Of a stretch of 64,000 nt of DNA, positions 48,755 to 57,590 are shown one piece after another. The stretch is taken from positions 62,001-126,000 of the forward strand of contig JAHHRU010000001.1 of NCBI GenBank assembly GCA_020025635.1, in the 5' to 3' direction. The DNA comes from Allofournierella sp. Its GTDB lineage: Bacteria; Bacillota; Clostridia; Oscillospirales; Ruminococcaceae. A program made the position numbers and the translations under genes. Under the pieces are notes generated by a model, which did not search any database, was not told the origin of the DNA, and saw only the letters and a program-made list of their open reading frames with translations. Position 1 is the stretch's first letter. Every line of letters begins with the position of its first letter.

Positions 48755-48783
48755 TTGCGGCTTTTGGCTTCTTTTGGTATAAT
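48755..48783 (+). promoter_or_regulatory. Main promoter of the glycan cluster
   Basis: TTGCGG-N17-TATAAT, about 38 bases before the first glycosyltransferase start. All genes to 60878 follow without an evident terminator. Confidence 0.75.
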
Positions 48784-48820
48784 TACACTAATTGATCTGG
48801 ATGAGAAATGGGGCGTTTTT

Positions 48821-49951
48821 ATGGAACCGGTGCGGGTGGCGCACTGCATGGCCGGGCTTTCGCACGGCGGATACGAGAGCCTTGTGATGAGCCTTTACCG
48901 CTGCATTGACCGGGAAAGGCTCCAGTTCGATTTTATCAGCTCCTTTTCCGGTGTGTATGAAGAAGAGATCGAGGCCCTGGGCGGCAGGATCCACCGCATC
49001 CCCTTCATCACCCAGAAGGGCCCCTTTGTTTACACCCGCCAGCTGGACCGGGTGCTGGCAGAGCACCCGGAATACACCATCGTCCATTCCCACATGGACA
49101 AATTCAGCGGCCTTGTGATGGCACGGGCAAAAAAAGCCGGGGTGCCGGTGCGCATTGCCCACAGCCACAACACCCAAAACGAGGGCGGCCTTGCCTTTCA
49201 GCTGGTGAAAGATCACTACGGCCGGATGGTGCTGCCCAACGCCACCCACCTGTTTGCCTGCAGCGAGGCGGCAGCCCGGTGGATGTTCGGCGAAAAGGCA
49301 GGCGAGGCCCGCATTTTGAAAAACGGGGTGGACCCGGAAAAATTCCGCACCGCCCTTTGCCAGCGCAGGGCCGTGCGGGAGGAGCTGCACATTGCCCCGG
49401 ATGCCCCTGTGTTCGGCCATGTGGGCCGGTTCACCCCGCAGAAGAACCACCGGTATCTGCTGGATATTTTTGCCGCTGTTCACGCTTTTGATAAAAGCGC
49501 GGTGCTGCTGCTCATCGGCACCGGCCCTTTGCTGGAAGAGATGCAGAAAAAGGCCGAGGCCCTCGGCCTTGAAGGCTGCGTAAAGTTTTTGGGTGCCCGG
49601 CAGGACATCCCCCGGCTTTTGGCAGGAATGGACGGCTTTTTGTTCCCCTCGCTGCATGAGGGGCTGCCGGTAACGCTGGTGGAGGCCCAGGCATCGGGCC
49701 TGCCCATCCTTGCCTCAACGGCCATTACCCCGGAGGTGTGCGTAACAGACCTTGTGCAGCAGATAAAGCTTTCCGACCCGCCCGAAGCCTGGGCAAAGGC
49801 TGCGCTGACGGCTGCAAAAAGCCGCACGGGCCGCCGGGAATGCCCCGAAGAGGCGCTTCGCCGGGCCGGCTACGACATTCACGACACCGCCCAAAAGCTG
49901 CAGGATTTTTACCTGGAGCTTGCGGCGCATTCCCGCCGTTTGAAACCCTGA
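48821..49951 (+). CDS. Glycosyltransferase 1 (GT4, EpsF-like)
   Basis: Start ATG 48821 (MEPVRVAHCMAGLSHGGYES). The 376-residue GT-B enzyme has the acceptor-side 'SHGGYESLVMSLYR' glycine loop and the donor-binding EX7E motif 'HEGLPVTLVEA' near residue 283. It is most like exopolysaccharide GT4 enzymes. First gene of the cluster, so it may add an early sugar. Donor and linkage cannot be read from sequence. Confidence 0.88.
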   Translation: MEPVRVAHCMAGLSHGGYESLVMSLYRCIDRERLQFDFISSFSGVYEEEIEALGGRIHRIPFITQKGPFVYTRQLDRVLAEHPEYTIVHSHMDKFSGLVMARAKKAGVPVRIAHSHNTQNEGGLAFQLVKDHYGRMVLPNATHLFACSEAAARWMFGEKAGEARILKNGVDPEKFRTALCQRRAVREELHIAPDAPVFGHVGRFTPQKNHRYLLDIFAAVHAFDKSAVLLLIGTGPLLEEMQKKAEALGLEGCVKFLGARQDIPRLLAGMDGFLFPSLHEGLPVTLVEAQASGLPILASTAITPEVCVTDLVQQIKLSDPPEAWAKAALTAAKSRTGRRECPEEALRRAGYDIHDTAQKLQDFYLELAAHSRRLKP

Positions 49952-49965
49952 TGGAGGAGCTTGAT

Positions 49966-50943
49966 TTGAAAAAACCGCTTGTTTCGGTGATCGTGCTGGT
50001 GCACAACACCGGAAAATATTTGCAGCCCTGCCTGGAAAGCATCCAGGCCCAGACCTTGCAGGATCTGGAAGTGATCCTTGTGGACAACGGCTCCACCCCG
50101 GAGGATGCCCGTTTGTGCGAGCAGTGGGCCGCCAAAGATGCCCGTTTCCGGGTGATCCACCACGAAAACAAGGGCATCATCGGCGGGCGTGGGTCCGGTT
50201 TTTCGCTGGCACAGGGCGAGTATATCTCCTTTGTGGATTCAGACGATCTCATTCGGCCGGATATGCTGGAGCTTTTGCTCTGCGCCTGCCGGAAAACAGG
50301 CCTGCCCGGCGCCTGCTGCCGGTTTGTGCCCTTTCTGGATGCGCCCCCGGCCCCACAGCCCCCCAAAGGCGAGGCCCAGGCGATTTGCGCCCCGGACCAT
50401 CTGGAAGCCCTTCTGCACCGGCCGGGCGTGGATTTCAGCCTTTGCAACAAGATCTATCACCGATCGCTTTTTGTGAATATCCCCTTTCACTCGGCCATCA
50501 TCTACAACGAGGATCTTTTCCTCAACTGGGCGCTTTTGAAAAACGCCCCCGGTATGGCCTTTTGGGATTTCGTGGGCTACTATTACCGCCAGCACAGCGC
50601 TTCGGCCAGCCACCGGGCCCCTGATGACAAGGTTTTCGAGGACCAGCTCCAGGTGGCTGAAATGATCCGCAAGGACTGCCGCGGCGGCCCCCTGGAGGTT
50701 TCGGCCTGGGCCTTTTACTACGAAAAGGTCCTGTATCTGGACAGCATGATCCTGCGCCGGAAGGATGCTTCTTTTTACGACCGGCGGCATCGGGAGCTTC
50801 GGGTCCGCCTGCGTACTGAGCTGCGCCGGGCCCTTCACTGCCCCCGGCTTGCCCCGGCCTTTAAGCTTACTGCCATTCTGGACTGCTGGCTGCACCCGGT
50901 TTACCGGCTGCTTTGCCGCACCCTGCTCACCGACCGGCGCTGA
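49966..50943 (+). CDS. Glycosyltransferase 2 (GT2)
   Basis: The start is probably TTG 49966, seven bases after GGAGGAG; an in-frame ATG at 49951 overlaps the previous stop but lacks a ribosome site. The 325-residue GT-A enzyme has 'VSVIVLVHNTGKYLQPCLES', 'EVILVDNGS' and the DXD-like 'FVDSDDLI'. 'FNLCNKIYHRSLF'-type text with 'YNEDLFLNWALL' at the catalytic-base position follows. Confidence 0.87.
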   Translation: MKKPLVSVIVLVHNTGKYLQPCLESIQAQTLQDLEVILVDNGSTPEDARLCEQWAAKDARFRVIHHENKGIIGGRGSGFSLAQGEYISFVDSDDLIRPDMLELLLCACRKTGLPGACCRFVPFLDAPPAPQPPKGEAQAICAPDHLEALLHRPGVDFSLCNKIYHRSLFVNIPFHSAIIYNEDLFLNWALLKNAPGMAFWDFVGYYYRQHSASASHRAPDDKVFEDQLQVAEMIRKDCRGGPLEVSAWAFYYEKVLYLDSMILRRKDASFYDRRHRELRVRLRTELRRALHCPRLAPAFKLTAILDCWLHPVYRLLCRTLLTDRR

Positions 50944-50978
50944 CGAGTATCCCCATTTGAAAGGAGGGCCCTTCGGCC

Positions 50979-52256
50979 TTGAAATTCCTGTTTGTTCTGG
51001 ACAGTGTGGAATTCCCGCTGGCCCCCACCCCGGCCCTTGCCCGCCATGTGGCCGGGCTTTTGGCGCAAAGGGGGCACACGGTGCATCTTTTGGAGCTTTG
51101 GGACGGCGAGACCCCGCCCCCAACGGAAAAAGACTGCGCCCACACCCTTGTGCGCTTTTCGGATGAGCGGGTGATGAACCGGGTGCTGGAATTCGGCCGC
51201 ACCGGCGGCACCCCCATGCCCCGGCGGCTGGCAAAGCTCTGCTTGCACCCGGCGGCGGCACTTGCGGCCCTGCGGCAGATCGCTCTGCACCAGCCCCGGC
51301 GGGTATCCGCCGCCCGCAAAGCCATTGAAAAGCTGGACAAAGCCCATTCGTTTGATGTGATCACAGCGGTGGCCGCCCCTTATGCGGGCAGCTTTGCTTT
51401 GGAAAAAGCCCGGGTGAACGCAAAAAAAATCAGCTGGCAGATGGACCCTTACGCTGCAAACCGCAGCTATTCGGCCCCCGGCTCCTGGCAGCGGGAAAAA
51501 GAGCTGCTGGCCGCTTTGGATGGGGTTTTGGTGCCGCCGGATATGGCCGGCGCCTACCGGGAGAGGGGCCCGCTTTCTGCTTTTTCGGACCGGATGCAGG
51601 TGCAGGATTTCCCGAGCCTTGTAAGGCCGGAGGAAAAGGCTGGCAAAAGCGAAAGCCCTTTGGCCGGTTCTGCCGCTTCCTGCAAAGAAGAAGAGCCTCT
51701 GCGCTGTGTATTCGTGGGCAGCCTTTATCCGGGCCTTCGCACCCCGCACTTTGCCCTGGAGCTTTTCAAAGCCCTGAACGCCCCGAACGTGCAGCTGGTG
51801 CTGGTGGGCGGCGGCTGGGAAAATTATCCCCCGGACCTTTTGGCCCCTTATCAGCAGGCGCTGGGCGGCCGGCTGGTGGTGACCGGGCCTTTGCCCCACG
51901 CCCAGGCTGCCGGCTGGCTTTGCCGGGCGGACGTGCTGGTGAACCTGGGCAACGGGGTCTCCAACCAGGTGCCCAGCAAGCTGTTTGAGTATTTTGCGGC
52001 GGGAAAGCCCATTCTGCACCTGGCAAAGATCCCCGACGACCCCTGCCTTGGCTATCTGTCCCGCTGGCCGCTTTCGCTGGTTTTGCAGGAAAGCGGCGGC
52101 ACCGGGGTTGAAACGACCCGGGCGCTTTCCCGTTTTCTTTTGGAAAAGGGCCGTTGCCGGCTGGACTATGAGCAGGCACGGGAATTATTTTACGAAAATA
52201 CGCCGGACCGGGCAGCAGACCGGTTCGAAGCTTTTGGAAAGGAGCCGCAGACATGA
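50979..52256 (+). CDS. Glycosyltransferase 3 (GT-B, GT4-like)
   Basis: TTG start at 50979 after AAAGGAGG. A 425-residue GT-B protein: MKFLFVLDSVEFPLAPTPAL, a middle linker (about 205-240) of variable sequence, and a C-terminal donor domain with 'VFVGSLYPGLRTPHFALELF' and 'NQVPSKLFEYFAAGKPILHL'. The last motif replaces the classical EX7E, as in several capsule enzymes. Overlaps the next gene by four bases. Confidence 0.82.
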   Translation: MKFLFVLDSVEFPLAPTPALARHVAGLLAQRGHTVHLLELWDGETPPPTEKDCAHTLVRFSDERVMNRVLEFGRTGGTPMPRRLAKLCLHPAAALAALRQIALHQPRRVSAARKAIEKLDKAHSFDVITAVAAPYAGSFALEKARVNAKKISWQMDPYAANRSYSAPGSWQREKELLAALDGVLVPPDMAGAYRERGPLSAFSDRMQVQDFPSLVRPEEKAGKSESPLAGSAASCKEEEPLRCVFVGSLYPGLRTPHFALELFKALNAPNVQLVLVGGGWENYPPDLLAPYQQALGGRLVVTGPLPHAQAAGWLCRADVLVNLGNGVSNQVPSKLFEYFAAGKPILHLAKIPDDPCLGYLSRWPLSLVLQESGGTGVETTRALSRFLLEKGRCRLDYEQARELFYENTPDRAADRFEAFGKEPQT

Positions 52257-53509
52257 AAATTTTATGGCTGGTAGACTTTCCCCTGCCCGCTCTTGCGCAG
52301 GAGCTGAACATCCCCCTTCAGGCCAGCGGCAGCTGGGTAACGGCCCTGCTGGATGCTTTGGCGGCCCAGCCCGGCCCCCTGCCCCAGCTGACCGTTTGCT
52401 GCTTTGGCCGGCAGATCAAAGAGCCGGTGGTTTACAAGGCCGAGCGCATCACCTACCGGGGGCTTTCCTACGAAAACGGAAAGGCGGCCTTAAAGGCTGT
52501 TCTGGATGAAGAACAGCCGGACCTTGTGCAGCTGTTCGGCACCGAGTCCGAGCAGGCTTTGTGGCTGTTTGAGCTGTTTGACGCACGCCGCATCCTGGTT
52601 TACATCCAGGGCCTTGCCGGCCCCTGCGGCGAACACATGACCGACGGCCTGCCGCCCCGTTTTTTGCGCCGCCAGCCGCTGAAAGAGGTGCTGGCAAAGC
52701 GCACCGGCGGGCTCACGGTGCTTCAGCAGCAGCAGCTTCTTTTGAACCGCGGCAATCGGGAAAAATCGCTGCTGCGGCAGGCCCGCCATGTGCTGGGCCG
52801 CACCGACTGGGACCGGCGCTACTGCGAAAAGCTTTCGCCGGATGTGTGCTATTATTCCCTTGGCGAGATCATGCGCCCCGGCTTTTATGAGGGCGGCTGG
52901 CAGCGGCAGAGCTGCCAGGCCCACCGCATCTTTTTGAGCCAGGGCAACCTGCCTCTCAAGGGCCTGCACCGGGTGATCTGCGCTCTGCCTTCTTTGTGTG
53001 AGCTCTGGCCCGACACCCAGTTGTATGTGGCAGGCTGGCCCCCGCCGGACAAAGGCCCCCTGCTGCGGCCAGTGATGCACTGGCTGGCCGAATATTCCGG
53101 CTATCTTGCGGACCTGACCCAGAAGCTCGGCATTGCCGGCCACCTGCACTACACCGGCGTGCTGGATCAGGATACCATGCGCCAGCAGCTGCTTTCGGCC
53201 GAGACCTTCCTGGTCGCTTCCAGCATTGAAAACAGCCCCAACTCGCTGGCCGAAGCCATGCTCACCGGGGTGCCCGCCGTGGCCACGGCTGTGGGCGGCA
53301 TCCCCTCCATGATAAGCTCAAATGAGGGCATCCTTTATGACCCGGACGAGCCCTGTGCACTGTCCCGCGCGATCATCTGGCAGTGGGAGCATCCCCAGTC
53401 GGCCGATCTGAAAGCGCGGCGGGCCCGAAGCCGTGCCCTCGCGGACCATGACCCGGGCCGCATCGCCAGCCGCCAGCTGGAGATCTATGAGCAGCTTGCG
53501 GGGCTTTGA
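52253..53509 (+). CDS. Glycosyltransferase 4 (GT4)
   Basis: A 418-residue GT-B enzyme beginning MKILWLVDFPLPALAQELNI. The acceptor domain has 'EEQPDLVQLFGTESEQALWL'; the donor domain has 'SQGNLPLKGLHRVICALPSL' and EX7E 'ENSPNSLAEAMLTGVPAVAT' near residue 328. It resembles GT4 enzymes of exopolysaccharide loci. GGAGCCGCAGAC precedes the ATG. Confidence 0.87.
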   Translation: MKILWLVDFPLPALAQELNIPLQASGSWVTALLDALAAQPGPLPQLTVCCFGRQIKEPVVYKAERITYRGLSYENGKAALKAVLDEEQPDLVQLFGTESEQALWLFELFDARRILVYIQGLAGPCGEHMTDGLPPRFLRRQPLKEVLAKRTGGLTVLQQQQLLLNRGNREKSLLRQARHVLGRTDWDRRYCEKLSPDVCYYSLGEIMRPGFYEGGWQRQSCQAHRIFLSQGNLPLKGLHRVICALPSLCELWPDTQLYVAGWPPPDKGPLLRPVMHWLAEYSGYLADLTQKLGIAGHLHYTGVLDQDTMRQQLLSAETFLVASSIENSPNSLAEAMLTGVPAVATAVGGIPSMISSNEGILYDPDEPCALSRAIIWQWEHPQSADLKARRARSRALADHDPGRIASRQLEIYEQLAGL

Positions 53510-53544
53510 GCAAAGCCTTTATTTCGGAAAGGAACGATCGTTTT

Positions 53545-54498
53545 ATGGCACAAACGCCGCTGGTGACCGTGGTGATCACCACCTACAATCAGCAAAAGAC
53601 CATCGCCCGCGCCATCGACAGTGTGCTGGCACAGAAAACCGATTTCCCCTTTGAGATCTACATTTCAGAGGACTGCGGCCAGGACCGCACCCGGGAGATC
53701 CTTCTGCGGTACGCCGCCCGAAACCCGGGCGTGATCCGGCTGAACCTGCGCAGCAAAAATGTGGGCATCAGCCGCAACTGGTACGAAGCCCTGCTGGCCG
53801 CGCACGGAAAATATGTGTGCACCCTGGAAGGGGACGACTGGTGGCTCTCGGACCAAAAGCTGCAAAAGCAGGTGGATTTTCTGGAAAGCCACCCGGAGTG
53901 TGTTGCCGTGAGCCACACCATCCAGCTGACCGACAACGCCGGCAACACCTTCGACTGCCTGCCGGACGATCCTTTGGTGGTGGGGCAGTACGCCACCATG
54001 GAAAACTTCCTTTCCGGCATCACCTATTCCTGCACGGCCTGCCTTGTGCGCAACTTCTTTGACCCCGCCGATGAGCGGATGCGGGCCTATGTGACCGCAA
54101 ACCGCAGCATCGCCGATTTCGCCCTGTGCATGCTGTATCTGGACAAAGGCCGGGTGTTTGTGATGGACCAGGCCCTTTCGGCCTACCGGATCTCCAGCAA
54201 TGCCCAGGCCCACCAGAACTACAACAGCACCCAGACGGACCTTAAAAAATACTCGGATTTTCTGGATGTTGTGGCAAGGAGCCGGGACTATTTCGGCTGC
54301 AAATACAATTTTGACCGCAGCCTGCTTTCCGGCACCTTTTACCCTTTCATTGACCGAATCAAGTACGGCGGCCTGCGCCCCTTCCTGCGCGAGATGAAGC
54401 GGATGCCCTTTCGGGTGCGGCTGCGTTTTCCCTTTTATGCAATTCGCCGGCTGGCGAGGCTTGCCGCTGCCCGGCTGAAAAGAGGAATAAAACGATGA
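53545..54498 (+). CDS. Glycosyltransferase 5 (GT2)
   Basis: Start ATG 53545 (MAQTPLVTVVITTYNQQKTI) after GGAAAGGAAC; an upstream in-frame TTG at 53506 overlaps the previous gene. 317 residues. It differs from its GT2 neighbours in its 'EIYISEDCGQDRTREILLRY' and 'LEGDDWWLSDQKLQKQVDFL' motifs, typical of GT2 enzymes that recognise 'GDD' at the metal site. The C-terminal end is basic (ARLKRGIKR), suiting membrane association. Confidence 0.87.
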   Translation: MAQTPLVTVVITTYNQQKTIARAIDSVLAQKTDFPFEIYISEDCGQDRTREILLRYAARNPGVIRLNLRSKNVGISRNWYEALLAAHGKYVCTLEGDDWWLSDQKLQKQVDFLESHPECVAVSHTIQLTDNAGNTFDCLPDDPLVVGQYATMENFLSGITYSCTACLVRNFFDPADERMRAYVTANRSIADFALCMLYLDKGRVFVMDQALSAYRISSNAQAHQNYNSTQTDLKKYSDFLDVVARSRDYFGCKYNFDRSLLSGTFYPFIDRIKYGGLRPFLREMKRMPFRVRLRFPFYAIRRLARLAAARLKRGIKR

Positions 54499-55505
54499 AC
54501 TCACCGCTTTTAAGTGTAATTATACCTGTATACAATGCGGCTGACCGGCTTTCGGCCTGTGTGGACTCCATTTTATCCCAGGCCCCGGCCGACACTCAGC
54601 TGATTTTGGTGGATGACGGCTCCACCGACGAAAGCTTTGACATCTGCAACCGGCTTGCTAAAGAGGACCCCCGTGTAAAGGTGATCCACCAAACCAACAC
54701 CGGCGCTTCGGCCGCCCGCAACCGGGGCCTCAGAGAAGCCCGGGGCCGGTACATCCAGTTTGTGGATGCGGACGACGAGCTTGCCCCCGGCCTTTATGAA
54801 CGTGCCCTGCCCATTCTGGAGGAAGGCGGGGATGTATTTGTGTTCAACGCCGCAAACCAGAGCGGCCGTGCCTCCGACCTTCTGCCGGAGGGCTGGTTCG
54901 ACCGCCCCATGGACCTGCCAGGCCGGCCGGATTACTACCTGGTGGACAGCGGCGTTTTTGCTGCCCTCTACAACAAGATCTACCGCTCCCAGGTATTGGA
55001 GGGCCTTGCGTTCGACCCAAAGCTTCCGATAAACGAGGACCTGCTTTTCAGCCTTCAGGCCCTGCGCCGGTGCCGGCGGGCCTATTTTGAGCCGGAAATT
55101 TTTTATCTTTACAACGATTTGCAGGAGGGCAGCCTTTCCCGCCGGCTGCGCACCGACCTTTTGGATGCAGAGGAAGCGACCCGGGCCGATTTCACCGATT
55201 TTCTGATTCATTTCGGCCTGTCGGAAAGCGAAGCCCATGCCCTTCTGCGCCAGCGCCAGGCGCAGGTGGCGGTATCCCAGTGTGCCCTGATTTTGGGCCG
55301 CACCGGCAAGGTAAGCCTTGGGGCCATGCACCGGGCATTCGCAAAGGCGCTTGGGCCCTGCCATCAGCGTGAGGCTGTGGCAAACTGGGTGCGGGACACC
55401 TACACCCGGCTGCCCCGTGCTGTGCTGCTTACCTGCGTTCAGCTGCGCTTCACCTGGCTGCTGTGCCTGCTTTGCAAGCTGAAAAACCGGCTGCGCAGCC
55501 GGTAA
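54495..55505 (+). CDS. Glycosyltransferase 6 (GT2)
   Basis: A 336-residue GT-A enzyme with 'LLSVIIPVYNAADRLSACVD', 'LILVDDGSTDES', 'GASAARNRGL' and DXD 'FVDADDELAPG'. 'INEDLLFSLQAL' carries the likely catalytic Asp. The C-terminus has a hydrophobic 'LRFTWLLCLLCKLKNRL' end. ATGA overlap with the gene before it. Confidence 0.88.
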   Translation: MNSPLLSVIIPVYNAADRLSACVDSILSQAPADTQLILVDDGSTDESFDICNRLAKEDPRVKVIHQTNTGASAARNRGLREARGRYIQFVDADDELAPGLYERALPILEEGGDVFVFNAANQSGRASDLLPEGWFDRPMDLPGRPDYYLVDSGVFAALYNKIYRSQVLEGLAFDPKLPINEDLLFSLQALRRCRRAYFEPEIFYLYNDLQEGSLSRRLRTDLLDAEEATRADFTDFLIHFGLSESEAHALLRQRQAQVAVSQCALILGRTGKVSLGAMHRAFAKALGPCHQREAVANWVRDTYTRLPRAVLLTCVQLRFTWLLCLLCKLKNRLRSR

Positions 55506-55539
55506 AACCCAAAATACTTCAAGGGAGATCTGAAATCCA

Positions 55540-56541
55540 ATGGCTACTGTTTTAAGCTGTATCATGCCGGTGTACAACGCCGCCGAATATCTGGACGCTG
55601 CGGTGGAAAGCATCCTTTCCCAAAGCTGGCCTTATTTTGAGCTGCTGCTCATTGACGACGGCTCCACCGACGAAAGCGGCGCTTTGTGTGACAAGTGGAA
55701 CCGCCAGGATGACCGGGTGCGGGTAAAGCATCAGGTGAACAAGGGGGTGGCCGCTGCCCGCAACACCGGCCTTTCGCTTGCCCAGGGCCGTATCCTGTGT
55801 TTTGTGGATGCGGATGATGTGCTCAAGGCCGGGGCCTTTGCTGCGATCCTGCCCGCCTTTGACAATCGGGGCCGGGATCTTGTGAGCTTCGGCTATGAGT
55901 ACATTCTGCCGGAAGGAAGCAAAACGGTGCAGCATCCGGCCTTCGTCTGCGAAAGCCGGGAGGAATTCTGGCCTCATTTCCTGCCGTTTTACAAAGAGGG
56001 CCTGTTCTTTTCCCTTTGCAACAAGGCCTACCGGGCCGACATCATAAAGGAGAACGGCCTCACCTTCCACGAGGACCGGCGTACCGGCGAGGATCTTGCC
56101 TTCAACCTGGCTTATTTCAGCCTGGCAGGCTCTTTGGAGCATCTGGACGCTGTTTACTATGAATACCGCTCCCACCCGGTGACCCTTACCCGGAGCGCCA
56201 CCCTGGACAACATGGAGATCAGCCGGGGCGTTCTGCATCAGGTGCGGGATTTTCTTATGGAAAACGGCCAGGCCGAGCTTTATCCCCAGCTGGTGGCAAG
56301 CCAGCTGCCCTGGGATGCCGCAAACTTCTTTGACCTGCTCACCGATTCCTCCAAGCCCTACACTTTGCAGGAGCGGCGGGAAGGCCTTGAAAAGCTGTTT
56401 GGCGACGACCTTTGGTATACGGCCCTTCTCACCGAGCTTGAGCGCCGGGAAGGCCGCTATGCCAAGTTCCTGTGCTTTGCGGCAAAGCGCAAAAATCTGT
56501 TTCTGGCCACGCTGCCTGCCCGGCTGCGCGGCTGCAAGTGA
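55540..56541 (+). CDS. Glycosyltransferase 7 (GT2)
   Basis: A 333-residue GT-A enzyme: 'LSCIMPVYNAAEYLDAAVES', 'LLLIDDGSTDES', 'GVAAARNTGLSLAQ', 'FVDADDVLKAG', and 'TGEDLAFNLAYF' as the catalytic-base segment. Similar in plan to the neighbouring GT2 genes, so the cluster probably grew by duplication. Confidence 0.88.
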   Translation: MATVLSCIMPVYNAAEYLDAAVESILSQSWPYFELLLIDDGSTDESGALCDKWNRQDDRVRVKHQVNKGVAAARNTGLSLAQGRILCFVDADDVLKAGAFAAILPAFDNRGRDLVSFGYEYILPEGSKTVQHPAFVCESREEFWPHFLPFYKEGLFFSLCNKAYRADIIKENGLTFHEDRRTGEDLAFNLAYFSLAGSLEHLDAVYYEYRSHPVTLTRSATLDNMEISRGVLHQVRDFLMENGQAELYPQLVASQLPWDAANFFDLLTDSSKPYTLQERREGLEKLFGDDLWYTALLTELERREGRYAKFLCFAAKRKNLFLATLPARLRGCK

Positions 56542-56558
56542 CCGAAGGGAGAGCCTTG

Positions 56559-57563
56559 ATGCCTGCTATCAGTATCATCACCACCGTTTACGATGCAAAA
56601 GATTATCTGCCCCTCACCGTTAAAAGCATCCTTGCCCAGAGCTTTCGGGATTTTGAGCTCATCCTGGTGGAGGACGGCAGCCCCAACGGCTGCGGTGAGC
56701 TTTGCGATGAGCTTGCAAAAACAGACCCCCGCATCCGGGTGGTGCACAAAAAAAACGGCGGCCCGGCAAGTGCCGCCAACGCAGGCCTGGATGCCGCAAA
56801 AGGCCGTTATATCAGCTATGTGGATTCGGATGACCTTCTGCATCCGGATTTTTTAAAGACCCTTTACGATGCCATCCAGAAGGAAGGCGCACAGCTTGCC
56901 TCCTGCGCGGCCCTCTGCGTGGACGAAAACGGACAGCTGCGCCCGGGCGAAGAAGTTCGTGCGGCCGAAGATCTTTTGGGCGTGCAGGACGGCATCCGCC
57001 AGTTTTATGACATCCTGCGGGACAAAGGCATGTACGGCATGGTGACCTGGAACAAGCTCTACGATGCCCGGCTGTTTGAAAACGTGCGCCACGATGAGAG
57101 TATGTTTTACGGCGACGATGCCAATATTATGGATAAGATCTACCCCGGCCACCGGATGGTGTGCACCAACGAGCCCCTTTACTATTACCGGGAGCGCTCG
57201 GGCAGCATGACCTCGGTGCGTTTTTCGCCCCGTGTGCTGGACAACCTGCGCCTTTACGGCGGCTGGGTGGACTTTTTTGCCTGCCGCCCGGATGAGCGGG
57301 AGCTTGCTTTCCGGTCGGTTGCCCGGTACTGGGAGGTTTTTTACCTTTATTACACCCATGCAGCTTCCTGCAAAGCCCTGACCCCGGAGGTGAAGGGCCT
57401 GTTTGCCGGCCATCTTAAAAAGCTGCGCTCGGTTTTGCCCCGCATTTTGAAAAACCCCTTTGTGCCCCGCTTTGAAAAGCTGCGGGCGGTGCTGTTCTGC
57501 CTGAGCCCGGCTCTGTGCTACAAGCTGGCTGCTGTGCGGGGCAGCCTTGCAAAAGGATCCTGA
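56559..57563 (+). CDS. Glycosyltransferase 8 (GT2)
   Basis: Start ATG 56559 (MPAISIITTVYDAKDYLPLT) after GAAGGGAGAG. 334 residues with 'LILVEDGSPNGCGELCDELA', 'GPASAANAGLDAAKGRYISY', DXD 'VDSDDLLHPDF' and 'YGDDANIMDKIY'. The metal-site text is 'VEDGS' rather than 'VDDGS', as in the gene at 61080. Confidence 0.88.
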   Translation: MPAISIITTVYDAKDYLPLTVKSILAQSFRDFELILVEDGSPNGCGELCDELAKTDPRIRVVHKKNGGPASAANAGLDAAKGRYISYVDSDDLLHPDFLKTLYDAIQKEGAQLASCAALCVDENGQLRPGEEVRAAEDLLGVQDGIRQFYDILRDKGMYGMVTWNKLYDARLFENVRHDESMFYGDDANIMDKIYPGHRMVCTNEPLYYYRERSGSMTSVRFSPRVLDNLRLYGGWVDFFACRPDERELAFRSVARYWEVFYLYYTHAASCKALTPEVKGLFAGHLKKLRSVLPRILKNPFVPRFEKLRAVLFCLSPALCYKLAAVRGSLAKGS

Positions 57564-57590
57564 TTTTACCCCGGAAAGGACTGATGCCTT